From Pseudomonadota bacterium (GTDB taxonomy: Bacteria; Desulfobacterota; Anaeroferrophillalia; Anaeroferrophillales; Anaeroferrophillaceae), in NCBI GenBank assembly GCA_011042595.1, contig DQWO01000097.1:1-11496 (forward strand): a DNA stretch of 11,496 bases, written 5' to 3'. Shown here piece by piece: positions 1-7,097 of this stretch. The notes beneath the pieces were generated by a model. It saw only the letters and a list, made by a program, of their open reading frames with translations. It ran no database searches and had not been told where the DNA came from. Position numbers and translations under genes: made by a program. Within the stretch, counting starts at the first letter, position 1, and every line of letters starts with the position of its first letter.

Positions 1-48
1 ACTAAAAATATTACTCATCAGACACAGTACCTGCCACCACTTTTTTCC

Positions 49-77
49 TTGACAAAATGTAATCGATAATGTTTTAT
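49..77 (+). promoter_or_regulatory. Candidate sigma-70-type promoter for the marR-activator pair
   Basis: A perfect -35 hexamer TTGACA lies at 49-54. It is followed after 17 bases by TTTTAT at 72-77, a 4-of-6 match to the -10 consensus. This would start transcription near 84, leaving a leader of roughly 70 bases before the MarR start codon at 157. The -10 half is weak, so the assignment rests mainly on the -35 box and spacing. A small inverted repeat (ATAC, 5 bases, GTAT at 99-111) lies just downstream, where an autoregulatory MarR operator could sit, but arms of 4 bases are too short to claim as a site. Confidence 0.4.
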
Positions 78-156
78 TCACGCAAGTAGTTTGTGTGCAT
101 ACTATATGTATAGGTACTGATAAGGCAGGCTTCAAAAAAATAACGGAGATCTCTCC

Positions 157-573
157 ATGCTTTTTCAGGAAGGTATCTGTTTTTCACTAATCAAAGTTTC
201 CCGGCAGGTGACCCGGACATACCGGGAACGCCTTACTCAATACGGTCTCTCTCAGCCCCAGTTCTTTTTATTGATCGCCCTCTACGAGGAGGACAACATT
301 CTGATTACCCGGCTCGCGGAGAAAGTTGCCTTGGACAAATCCACTCTGACCGGAATTCTGGATCGGCTTGAACGGAATCAGCTCGTAATCCGCCAGGCTA
401 ACCCTAACGACCGTCGGGCACTTTATGTCCGGCTAACAGAGCGGTCGCGGTCATTACGGGGGGCTCTTACTCATATTTACGATACTGCAAATCAGCATTT
501 TCTTTCACAACTAACAGATCATGAACGTAAAGTTTTTGATGAAATTTTACATAAACTGGGGCGTTGCAGGTGA
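157..573 (+). CDS. MarR-family transcriptional regulator
   Basis: This 138-residue protein has the size and layout of a MarR winged-helix dimer. Residues about 1-35 form the N-terminal dimerisation helix. The helix-turn-helix covers about 48-75, with the recognition segment LDKSTLTGILDRLERNQLV typical of the family. The wing follows with the hallmark NPNDRRALYVRLTE near 82-95, and a C-terminal dimerisation helix ends the protein. MarR proteins usually repress nearby or own genes and release DNA on binding a small ligand, often an aromatic or CoA compound. The ATG at 157 is supported by GGAGA at 145-149, 7 bases upstream. The sigma-54 activator gene starts 42 bases after the stop on the same strand, so the two are probably co-transcribed. 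A role in sensing a pathway substrate or its CoA thioester is inference. Confidence 0.9.
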   Translation: MLFQEGICFSLIKVSRQVTRTYRERLTQYGLSQPQFFLLIALYEEDNILITRLAEKVALDKSTLTGILDRLERNQLVIRQANPNDRRALYVRLTERSRSLRGALTHIYDTANQHFLSQLTDHERKVFDEILHKLGRCR

Positions 574-615
574 TGTTTTCCGGGTTTATTCCAAACAGGT
601 TGAAAAATCATATAC

Positions 616-1734
616 ATGACAAGAGTGTCAACAACAAGGCCTGAGATTGAAGGCCAAATTATCAGATCAGAACTCGCCTTTTCTGAAGAGTCTGTAGATT
701 CATATTTCGATAAACAACGACTGTTATCAGAAAGTCTAAGTTCTGAGTTTGGCAATTTAAAAGGTGAAGATCCTGCATTTAAGATCGCCCTTCTTAATGC
801 CCAGAAAGCGGCTGGAACCAACTTGCCGGTATTGATTATAGGTGAGACCGGCACGGGTAAGGAGTTTCTCGCGCGGGCAATTCATTTTGTGAGTCAGCGC
901 GGGAAAATGCCCTTTGTTGACATAAACTGCGCGGCCATACCGGATGATCTCTTTGAAAGTGAGTTGTTTGGGTATGAAAGAGGAGCTTTTACCGGGGCTC
1001 GACCGGAGGGCCGGAAGGGTCTTTTTGAACAAGCCCACAGAGGAAGCCTCTTCATGGATGAAATAGGCGATGCATCCCTTCAAAGCCAGGCAAAGATCCT
1101 CCGGGTTCTCCAGGAAGGTCGTTTTAAAAAGATCGGCGGCTTAAAGATTGTCCAAGTGGATGTCCGACTTATTTCCGCCACCAACAAGAACTTGACCGAT
1201 CACATTCTTCATAAGCACTTTCGTGACGATCTATTCTATCGCATCAATACCATAACTATCAACCTGCCCCCCCTAAGGCTGCGGAAAAAAGATATTCCCA
1301 TATTGGTAGACCATTTTCTGACAGAGTATACTTCGGCTCAGGGACAAAATTTGATTTTCACTCCTGAATCCATGGAACTATTGAAATCTTATGAGTGGCC
1401 GGGTAATGTTCGGGAGTTGAAGGGAGTGGTGGACTATGCGGCCACCATGGCTACGAGTTCTCTACTTACACCCAATTCGCTGCCAAGTTTTCTAAAAGTT
1501 CAGGGGAAATCCAAACCGCCTGAAGCATTGACTGATTCCATCGCTACGGAAAGTGGTAATCTACTTAACTCGGTACTCAGACAAGTAGAGGAAAATGTAA
1601 TCAGAAAGGTACTGGAAAGATCAAAAACTAAAACAGAAGCTATTAAGATTCTGGGCATCAGCAGAAGAACTTTTTACAAGAAAATAGAACAATACAAACT
1701 GATGGATAGAATAAAAATGAATTCACAGGATTAA
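616..1734 (+). CDS. Sigma-54-dependent enhancer-binding transcriptional activator (AAA+ and Fis-type HTH)
   Basis: The protein is a bacterial enhancer-binding activator that would remodel sigma-54 RNA polymerase using ATP. The AAA+ domain spans about 48-290. It has Walker A GETGTGKE at 76-83, the sigma-54 contact loop GAFTGA intact at 123-128, Walker B LFMDEI at 145-150, arginine-finger region FRDDLFYRI at 202-210 and sensor II WPGNVREL at 261-268. A Fis-type helix-turn-helix lies at about 326-360 (TEAIKILGISRRTFYKKI). The first 48 residues show no receiver, PAS, GAF or other sensor, and at 372 residues the protein is shorter than most family members, so activity may be controlled by expression or a partner. 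The ATG at 616 has no clear ribosome binding site; the in-frame GTG at 625 is an alternative. Its likely target is the sigma-54 promoter of the minus-strand operon (9346-9361); this link is inference. Confidence 0.93.
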   Translation: MTRVSTTRPEIEGQIIRSELAFSEESVDSYFDKQRLLSESLSSEFGNLKGEDPAFKIALLNAQKAAGTNLPVLIIGETGTGKEFLARAIHFVSQRGKMPFVDINCAAIPDDLFESELFGYERGAFTGARPEGRKGLFEQAHRGSLFMDEIGDASLQSQAKILRVLQEGRFKKIGGLKIVQVDVRLISATNKNLTDHILHKHFRDDLFYRINTITINLPPLRLRKKDIPILVDHFLTEYTSAQGQNLIFTPESMELLKSYEWPGNVRELKGVVDYAATMATSSLLTPNSLPSFLKVQGKSKPPEALTDSIATESGNLLNSVLRQVEENVIRKVLERSKTKTEAIKILGISRRTFYKKIEQYKLMDRIKMNSQD

Positions 1735-1749
1735 GCGCGGGCAAACTCA

Positions 1750-1781
1750 CCTCGCCATCCCTTTAACCAGGGATGGCGAGG
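1750..1781. other. Strong 13-bp hairpin between convergent genes
   Basis: Bases 1750-1762 (CCTCGCCATCCCT) pair perfectly with 1769-1781 across a 6-base loop TTAACC. The hairpin sits between the stop of the activator gene (1734) and the stop of the minus-strand hydratase gene (1822). Neither strand has a T-run after the stem, so it is not a canonical intrinsic terminator. It could mark or protect the 3' end of the long minus-strand operon mRNA, or help terminate in both directions. Confidence 0.55.
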
Positions 1782-1815
1782 TACTGAAATTCCAACGATT
1801 GTAAGAGGAGTTAAT

Positions 1816-1847
1816 AACGCATCAATCAAAAACAGGGATGCGTTTTT
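1816..1847 (+). terminator. Probable intrinsic terminator of the marR-activator transcript
   Basis: AACGCATC at 1816-1823 pairs with GATGCGTT at 1837-1844 over a 13-base loop, and five T residues run through 1843-1847. Read on the plus strand this is a stem followed by a T-run, as expected downstream of the activator gene that ends at 1734. It overlaps the last codons of the convergent minus-strand gene, whose stop is at 1824-1822. The loop is rather long and the stem only 8 bp, so strength is uncertain. Confidence 0.5.
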
Positions 1848-2598
1848 CCTTAAAAGCCAACATTCCCTCTCGGGCCTCTTCCGTACCCCAAAACAAAGTA
1901 AGCATTTCCACACCCATTTCAGCGCTGGAAGAGAGCGTATCATAGTAAATATTATGCATTTTCTTTCCTAGCGTAATCGCTGTAGGACTTTTTTCAATAA
2001 TTTTCTGAGCCCATTTTTCTGCTTCCGCATCAAGGTCTTCGGGAGCTACAACCTTGTTGATCCAACCCATATCTTCGGCTTCACTAGCCTTGTAGAGATC
2101 ACAAAAGTAGGTAATCTCCCGGGAACGTTTTTCTCCTACAAGTATTTGCAGATTTTGCGGAACCCCAAAGGCCGGTATTGAACCTACGCGTGGCCCGGCC
2201 TGACCGAACTTGGCCCTTTCTGAGGCGATAGTAAGATCACAGGCTATATTTACCTCGTTACCTCCACCCACACAAGCCCCATGTACAGCGGCAATTATCG
2301 GTTTTGAAATGCCCCTTAAAGTATCAATCATCTCTTTGAAATTCACAAGATAGGCACGGCGTTCAGCAGCACACCCGTTTGTCAATTCCAGCAATTCCTC
2401 CAAATCACCTCCCGCACACCAGGCCTTGCCGGCCCCTTTAAGGATGACTACCCTCACCAGGGGATCAAGATCAGCTCTTTTTAAACCCGCAATCAAATCT
2501 CTGACTAATTGAAGATTTAAAGCATTGAAAACCTCCGGACGATTGAGTGTAATAGTGCAAACTTGTTCTTTCACATCATAAATAATTGTCGATTCCAT
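1822..2598 (-). CDS. Crotonase-superfamily enoyl-CoA hydratase/hydrolase, MenB/BadI-like
   Basis: This is a single-domain crotonase of 258 residues (MESTIIYDVKEQ start). The first oxyanion-hole segment WCAGGD is near 60-65. The second, GACVGGGNEVNIACDLTIAS near 107-126, carries a Glu (115) at the position of the first hydratase catalytic Glu. The second hydratase Glu is absent: the segment FGQAGPRVGS near 131-140 has Gly there, as in naphthoyl-CoA synthase MenB and the ring-opening hydrolase BadI. The C-terminal FKEKRIPVF also resembles MenB/BadI. It could hydrate an enoyl-CoA or open a cyclic or beta-keto acyl-CoA. I prefer the ATG at 2598: GAGG lies 8 bases upstream, whereas the in-frame GTG at 2607 overlaps that site. 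It is the last gene of the minus-strand cluster, 83 bases after ACAD1. Family is certain; reaction is not. Confidence 0.88.
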   Translation of the reverse strand: MESTIIYDVKEQVCTITLNRPEVFNALNLQLVRDLIAGLKRADLDPLVRVVILKGAGKAWCAGGDLEELLELTNGCAAERRAYLVNFKEMIDTLRGISKPIIAAVHGACVGGGNEVNIACDLTIASERAKFGQAGPRVGSIPAFGVPQNLQILVGEKRSREITYFCDLYKASEAEDMGWINKVVAPEDLDAEAEKWAQKIIEKSPTAITLGKKMHNIYYDTLSSSAEMGVEMLTLFWGTEEAREGMLAFKEKRIPVFD

Positions 2599-2681
2599 AA
2601 ATATCACCTCTCAGATGGTTAAAACTCATTATAAATTGACCTTCTATTTATTGGTCGATTACCGATGGATCATGACCGGAA

Positions 2682-3833
2682 TCAAGAAAGTAGATTCTTG
2701 GCCACAATAACTCTTTGGATCTGATTGGAACCGTCGAACACTTGAATCATCTTCGCATCACGCATCATCCTTTCTACAGGATATTCCTTCATAACCCCAT
2801 AGCCACCCAGAAGTTGCACCGCATCGGTTGTCACTCGCATGGCGACATCGGAAGCGAAGCATTTAGTTGATGAAACCAGACTGCCTCGCAACTTATTGTC
2901 TTCTGATCCGGAATCCATTAAGGCTGTGGTTCGATAAAGAAGCGATCTCGCCGCTTCTGTCTGAATAGCCATATCAGCAAGCATAAATCTTATGGCCTGA
3001 AGTTTGCTGATCGGAGCACCAAACTGAACCCTCTCCTTGGCATAATTAGCCGCATAATCGAGTGCTCCCTGAGCTATACCGACAGCCATGGCACCCGGAC
3101 CATAAGAGCGCATATCGGCCCCTCCTGAAACCAGAACATCCCAGCCTTTTCCAGGTTCACCAATTATATTAGCCTTGGGAACTCTGGCATCCTCAAAGAT
3201 TATTTCCGCCATATCCGAACCCCGCAACCCCAGCTTATCTTCATGTTTACCTACCTTAAATCCGGGTGTGTTCCGGGTATCCACAACAATTGCGGATAAA
3301 CCTTTATGCCTTTCGCCCTCGCCGGTACGTACAAAAACCAGCACAAAATCGGCAATATCTCCGTTCGTCACAAAAATTTTAGTACCGTTAATTATGTAAT
3401 CATCACCATCCAGCACGGCTTTTGTTTGAATTGAAGCCGATTCCGAACCAAAATTTGGTTCCGTCAGGGAAAAGGCGTTTACCTTGTCACCGGAAGACAT
3501 TTTTTTAAAGAATTTATCTTGCAGCTCTGTACTTCCCCATTGTTTCAATATCTGGATGAGCGACTGGGTTACAAACACAATCATAGCCGCAGAGGCATCC
3601 ACTTTGGCCAGCTCTTCTACAGCCATGGCAATCGTTGTGTAAGATGCTCCGATTCCACCATAGGCCTCAGGGACGCCCATCTTCAAAAGACCATTTTGAG
3701 CTAACAGCTTGACCATTTCAGGTGATGAATGGCCGGCAGCATCTGCATCCTCACTTAAAGGAGAAATCTTATCTTTAGCCAACTTTCCAATCATCGCTTT
3801 AATCATTTTTTGTTCATCACTAAAAACTAACAT
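2682..3833 (-). CDS. Acyl-CoA dehydrogenase (ACAD1) with Asp at the catalytic-base position
   Basis: A full-length 383-residue FAD-dependent acyl-CoA dehydrogenase that would oxidise an acyl-CoA to the 2-enoyl-CoA and pass electrons to an electron-transfer flavoprotein. The N-terminal helical domain covers about 1-120. The middle beta-domain carries FSLTEPNFGSES at 121-132 and YIINGTKIFVTNG at 146-158. The C-terminal helical domain has RVQFGAPISKLQAIRFMLAD at 268-287 and LLGGYGVMKEYPVERMMRDA at 341-360. The usual catalytic motif Y-E-G-T-N-Q-I reads F-D-G-S-N-Q-I here, so the base would be Asp367 instead of Glu. Start ATG at 3833 is preceded by GAGAGG at a good distance. It lies 27 bases after HBD1 and upstream of the crotonase gene, in one transcript. 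Substrate cannot be read from sequence; the Asp hints at a non-standard acyl group. Confidence 0.93.
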   Translation of the reverse strand: MLVFSDEQKMIKAMIGKLAKDKISPLSEDADAAGHSSPEMVKLLAQNGLLKMGVPEAYGGIGASYTTIAMAVEELAKVDASAAMIVFVTQSLIQILKQWGSTELQDKFFKKMSSGDKVNAFSLTEPNFGSESASIQTKAVLDGDDYIINGTKIFVTNGDIADFVLVFVRTGEGERHKGLSAIVVDTRNTPGFKVGKHEDKLGLRGSDMAEIIFEDARVPKANIIGEPGKGWDVLVSGGADMRSYGPGAMAVGIAQGALDYAANYAKERVQFGAPISKLQAIRFMLADMAIQTEAARSLLYRTTALMDSGSEDNKLRGSLVSSTKCFASDVAMRVTTDAVQLLGGYGVMKEYPVERMMRDAKMIQVFDGSNQIQRVIVAKNLLS

Positions 3834-3860
3834 TTCAAACCTCTCGTTGATAATTTTATG

Positions 3861-4718
3861 TCATTTGTGGTTGTAACTATAAACCCCTTGACCACTCTTT
3901 CTACCCAAATGACCTGCTTTGACAAGCTTCACTAGCAAGGGGCAAGGTCGATATTTATCACCCAATTCCTGGTGAAATGTCTTCATGCAGGCTAAAAGGA
4001 TATCCAGGCCAAAAGCATCTGCGGCAGCCAGCGGACCTAAAGGAAAACCTAAACCTTTCACACAACTTCTGTCGATCTCTTCGGCTGTAGCAATACTTGT
4101 CTCAAGTGCGAAAAAAGCCTCATTAACCATAGGCAAGTAAAGCCGGTTGATAACAAATCCCGGAAAGTCAGCAACGGTTACAGTTTCCTTGCCGCACTTG
4201 GTCAAGAAGTCGATGACTGTATTATGAGTCGCATCAGAGGTGACCGGGCCTCTGACAACTTCGACCATCGGGGTTAACGCTGCCGGAATCAAAAAGTGGG
4301 TGCCGAGGCACTGTTGTGGACGATTGGTGGCCGCAGCAAGCTCCGCAACCCAGAGGGTCGAAGTGTTACTGGCTAGAATCGTCTTTGAGGGACTGGTTTT
4401 ATCCAGTTTCCGAAAAATATTCTTTTTAACTTCCACATCTTCAAACACTGCTTCAATTACCAAATCGACATCCTCCACAGCCTCTTCAATCATGGTACCG
4501 CTGGTCATATGCGACAAGATCTTTTCACTTGATTCCCGGCCTATCTTACCCTTTTTCTCTTGTCCTTTAAAAAATTTCCGGATGCTGTTCATTCCATTTT
4601 CCACCTGAATGGAATTGACATCTACCATTGCCGTTTGAAAACCTCCACGGGCACAAACAATTCCGATCTGACTCCCCATAGTTCCCATTCCGATAACTGC
4701 TACTTTTTTGATCTCCAT
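3861..4718 (-). CDS. 3-hydroxyacyl-CoA dehydrogenase (HBD1)
   Basis: This 285-residue NAD(P)-dependent dehydrogenase would convert a 3-hydroxyacyl-CoA to the 3-ketoacyl-CoA. The N-terminal Rossmann fold has VAVIGMGTMGSQIG at 6-19 and an acidic VD at 32-33 after the second strand, favouring NAD. The catalytic set is present: Ser117/Asn118 in ASNTST, His141, Glu153 in MVEVV and Asn191 in PGFVINR. The C-terminal dimerisation domain ends with GHLGRKSGQGVYSY. The motif that is usually HFFNP reads HFLIP, so the Asn is lost. Two adjacent ATGs lie at 4721 and 4718. GGAGG at 4730-4726 is 4 bases from the first and 7 from the second, so I choose 4718. The longer in-frame start at 4766 lies inside the upstream repeat and is unlikely. 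A 250-base structured region separates it from ACAD2. Confidence 0.92.
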   Translation of the reverse strand: MEIKKVAVIGMGTMGSQIGIVCARGGFQTAMVDVNSIQVENGMNSIRKFFKGQEKKGKIGRESSEKILSHMTSGTMIEEAVEDVDLVIEAVFEDVEVKKNIFRKLDKTSPSKTILASNTSTLWVAELAAATNRPQQCLGTHFLIPAALTPMVEVVRGPVTSDATHNTVIDFLTKCGKETVTVADFPGFVINRLYLPMVNEAFFALETSIATAEEIDRSCVKGLGFPLGPLAAADAFGLDILLACMKTFHQELGDKYRPCPLLVKLVKAGHLGRKSGQGVYSYNHK

Positions 4719-4972
4719 CATAGAACCTCCGTATTTATAAAACCTAAGGCGGGCTAACGCCCGCAACCCAAATTAAGGTGTCAGGATGTTCCGGCATGGC
4801 TCTCGCTCATTCTCGCCGGCCGTCCATGTCCGGCTTCCGAGGCGTCCGCTGCGAATCACATCATGTGATTCGTTCGGCGGCCAATACCGCTATGAGCCAA
4901 GCCCGAACATCCTGAATATATTCCCGACAATTTCTTGTTTTTTACGACAGCCTTTCAGGAGTAAGGTACTAA
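4704..4972 (-). repeat. Structured inverted-repeat copy A, intra-operon, includes HBD1 leader
   Basis: Read on the minus strand, this 269-base block aligns almost end to end with plus-strand 9630-9925, so the two are inverted copies. It begins at the stop of ACAD2 (TTAG at 4972-4969), runs through the block TAAAAAACAAGAAATTGTCG, a 135-base hairpin-rich core (4781-4915), a small GCGGGC-GTTA-GCCCGC hairpin near 4744-4759 and TTTTATAAATACGGAGG. It ends inside the first codons of HBD1. Compared with copy B it lacks a 28-base stretch after the CTGTC motif. As it lies within the operon it should be transcribed, and it supplies the HBD1 ribosome binding site. Confidence 0.88.
4781..4915 (-). other. 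Hairpin-rich core of repeat copy A; candidate structured RNA
   Basis: Outer arms 4781-4802 and 4894-4915 are 22 bases each and complementary at 20 positions. Inside, CGAATCACA at 4852-4860 pairs with TGTGATTCG at 4864-4872 around a 3-base loop, and GCCGG at 4815-4819 pairs with CCGGC at 4830-4834. The conserved single-stranded-looking pieces between stems (CATAGCGG, CGAGAATGAGC, GCCTCGG on the minus strand) match copy B, while stem sequences differ but still pair. That pattern is typical of a folded RNA or a hairpin-bearing mobile repeat. I do not recognise a named RNA family. It could attenuate, process or stabilise the operon mRNA between ACAD2 and HBD1. Confidence 0.6.
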
Positions 4973-6111
4973 CCAAGTGTTTCTTTGGCAATAACAAGAC
5001 GTTGTATTTCAGAAGTGCCTTCGGTAATTGTAAATAATCTACCGTCACGCCAGAGCCTTTGAATTGGATATTCCTTCATATATCCATAACCGCCATGTAT
5101 CTGCATAGAATCAGCAAGGATTTTCTGAAGCACTTCCGAGGTAAAAAGCTTGACCATAGAAGACTCTTTACGAACCTTTTGTCCCTGATCATACATGCGG
5201 GCAACCCGGAAAGTATAGGAACGCATAATATCGATATTCATCGCTATTTCAGCTAGTTTGAATCTGGTTGCCTGAAATTTAATAATGGGTTTTCCAAATT
5301 GAATCCTCTCCCGGGCATAATCAACACTCAGATCATAGGCTGCCTGGGCCACGCCGGTACAACGGCTACCGTAGGTTATACGTCCCTGGGTAAGGGTGTC
5401 GGCAATCATATCAAACCCTCCTCCCTCTTGTTCACCAATTAAATTTTCGGCGGGCACCCGGCAATCCTCAAAAACCAATTCCCCGGTCTCAATAGAACAG
5501 TTCCCGACTTTATCCAGCTTCCGAGGAACCGAGAATCCCTCCATTCCCTTTTCGACAATAAAAAGGCTGATCCCGGTCCCCCGTTTGTTGATATCTGTAT
5601 AGGCCGCCACAACCACAAAGTCACATATCGGCCCATTGGTAATAAAGGTCTTGGTCCCGTTAATAATGTAGTTGCCTCCGTCACGCACAGCTCGAGTTTT
5701 TATTGATGCGGCATCGGAACCGGAATTAGGTTCGGTCAGGGCAAAAGCACCTATTTTTTCCCCTTTGATTGCGGGAATAAGGTATCTATTTTTTTGCTCC
5801 TCTGTGCCAAATTTAAAGATGGGCTGAGTACTAAGGCCTCCCTGAACCATAAGTGATGCGGCAATCCCACAGTTTACTTTATTGAGTTCTTCGGTCATGA
5901 TACAATCCATGACCTTATCACCACCGCCACCACCCAGCTCCACCGGGTAGCGGGGACATAAAAAACCCAGTAATCCCATCTTTTTGAAAAGCTGTTTTGG
6001 AAAAATATTATTCTCTTCAGCCTCGTCTACCAGCGGCATGATCTCTTTTTGGGCAAAGTTACTGATAGCTTCCTTGAAAAGTACTTGTTCTTCAGTTAAC
6101 TCAAAATTCAT
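4969..6111 (-). CDS. Acyl-CoA dehydrogenase (ACAD2)
   Basis: A complete 380-residue acyl-CoA dehydrogenase. It has the N-terminal helical domain (about 1-115), a beta-domain with [15 protein letters not shown] near 123-137 and [13 protein letters not shown] near 147-159, and a C-terminal domain with [10 protein letters not shown] and [19 protein letters not shown]. The catalytic motif is canonical: TEGTSEIQR near 363-371, with Glu364 as the base, unlike ACAD1. It would introduce a 2,3-double bond into an acyl-CoA, with electrons going to an electron-transfer flavoprotein not encoded here. Its ATG at 6111 lies 2 bases after the stop of the lyase-like gene, and its AGGAGG ribosome binding site is inside the end of that gene, indicating translational coupling. 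Unusual is a run of five Gly in the N-terminal domain ([10 protein letters not shown]). Its stop overlaps the start of repeat copy A. Confidence 0.94.
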   Translation of the reverse strand: MNFELTEEQVLFKEAISNFAQKEIMPLVDEAEENNIFPKQLFKKMGLLGFLCPRYPVELGGGGGDKVMDCIMTEELNKVNCGIAASLMVQGGLSTQPIFKFGTEEQKNRYLIPAIKGEKIGAFALTEPNSGSDAASIKTRAVRDGGNYIINGTKTFITNGPICDFVVVAAYTDINKRGTGISLFIVEKGMEGFSVPRKLDKVGNCSIETGELVFEDCRVPAENLIGEQEGGGFDMIADTLTQGRITYGSRCTGVAQAAYDLSVDYARERIQFGKPIIKFQATRFKLAEIAMNIDIMRSYTFRVARMYDQGQKVRKESSMVKLFTSEVLQKILADSMQIHGGYGYMKEYPIQRLWRDGRLFTITEGTSEIQRLVIAKETLG

Positions 6112-6113
6112 TC

Positions 6114-7073
6114 TCAGATTCCTCCTGTTGGGTTAGTTAGCTTTAATTTTTTGGGAGCATTAAAAACCCGATCAGTACGGCCGGTTTTAAGGATGTGACC
6201 GGTCAACTCTTTCCCAACTATTTTTTCGGCTGTGGCGACACAATCAAGAAGGCGATCCAAGTCGACCCCAGTCTTGACCCCCATGGATTCAAACATATTA
6301 ACCAGGTCTTCCGTGGGAATGTTCCAAGTTGCCACCTGTTGTTCAGGAGCCCCGAATGGCAAGACACTCATCCCGCCTACAGCGGTATCAAAAATCCTTA
6401 TTCCAGCGTCAAAGGCAGCCATGGCATTGGCCATTCCCATACCCCGGTTGTCATGAAAATGAACTGCGAGATCAGACTTTAAGTCCATTTTCAATAAAGG
6501 CAAAAGTAGTTTCTTGACCTGGACCGGGGTAGCCATGCCGGTACTGTCGACAAATGAAATCTCATTCACGCTCATAAAATCCAATCTGGCTACAAGTTCT
6601 TCAACCTGACAGGCAGAAACCGGCCCCGCATAAGGACAGCCGAAGGCGGTCAGGATATAGGCCCTGACGCCTTTCCCCTGTTCTCGGGCCACATTTATTA
6701 TTGCAGGTATAACTTTATTCATCATAGTCCTTAATGAATATCCAAGGGCCACTTGATTAAACAGGTCACTGGCCGCAACCAGTATCAAAATATCATCAAT
6801 GTCTGTGAGCATGGCCCTGCGACAAGCTACCTCATTAGGGGTAATACCCACATATGAAGTTCCCAACCTTTTCGGCAGCTGCTTAATGACAGCTTCAGCA
6901 TCCTCAATCCGGGGTATAAATCGGGGATGGACAAAAGATACGGCCTCAATTTTTTTAACACCAGCTGCTGATAAAGCATCAATAAAAGAGACCTTCTCTT
7001 CTATTGACACATCATTTGCAGCTAACCTCATACCATCCCTGGGGGCACATTCAACAATTGCAATTTCAGTCAT
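6114..7073 (-). CDS. HMG-CoA lyase-like DRE-TIM protein lacking the catalytic Cys
   Basis: The 319-residue protein has the TIM-barrel fold of hydroxymethylglutaryl-CoA lyases. Metal and active-site residues of the family are visible: Arg12-Asp13 in APRDGM, Glu43 in IEAVSFV, Cys146 in FGCPYAG, Asp176 in SFVDSTGM, and His205/His207 in AVHFHDN. However, the glycine-rich loop that carries the catalytic cysteine in true HMG-CoA lyases (GGCPYA) reads SVLPFGA here, so Leu238 replaces the Cys. The following Asn segment (GASGN) is also changed to GAPEQQ. Known HMG-CoA lyase splits HMG-CoA to acetyl-CoA and acetoacetate; with these changes another CoA-thioester cleavage or condensation is more likely. 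ATG at 7073 has GGGG 7 bases upstream. The gene lies 24 bases after thiolase and 2 before ACAD2, tightly within the operon. Family confident, reaction unknown. Confidence 0.88.
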   Translation of the reverse strand: MTEIAIVECAPRDGMRLAANDVSIEEKVSFIDALSAAGVKKIEAVSFVHPRFIPRIEDAEAVIKQLPKRLGTSYVGITPNEVACRRAMLTDIDDILILVAASDLFNQVALGYSLRTMMNKVIPAIINVAREQGKGVRAYILTAFGCPYAGPVSACQVEELVARLDFMSVNEISFVDSTGMATPVQVKKLLLPLLKMDLKSDLAVHFHDNRGMGMANAMAAFDAGIRIFDTAVGGMSVLPFGAPEQQVATWNIPTEDLVNMFESMGVKTGVDLDRLLDCVATAEKIVGKELTGHILKTGRTDRVFNAPKKLKLTNPTGGI

Positions 7074-7097
7074 TATACTTCCCCATTGAGATAACCA

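Noticed and set aside
25..119. Inverted repeat CAGTACC (25-31) and GGTACTG (113-119).
   Set aside because: Seven-base arms 81 bases apart in A/T-rich DNA could be chance, and the distance is long for a regulator operator.
112..127. AGGTACTGATAAGGCA as a possible sigma-54 promoter for the MarR gene.
   Set aside because: GG-N10-GC spacing is present but the surrounding bases fit poorly (no TGGC, no TTGC); such spacing arises often by chance.
4240..4608. A 122-codon plus-strand frame opposite HBD1.
   Set aside because: Rich in Ser/Thr and without any domain pattern, fully antisense to a conserved enzyme gene.
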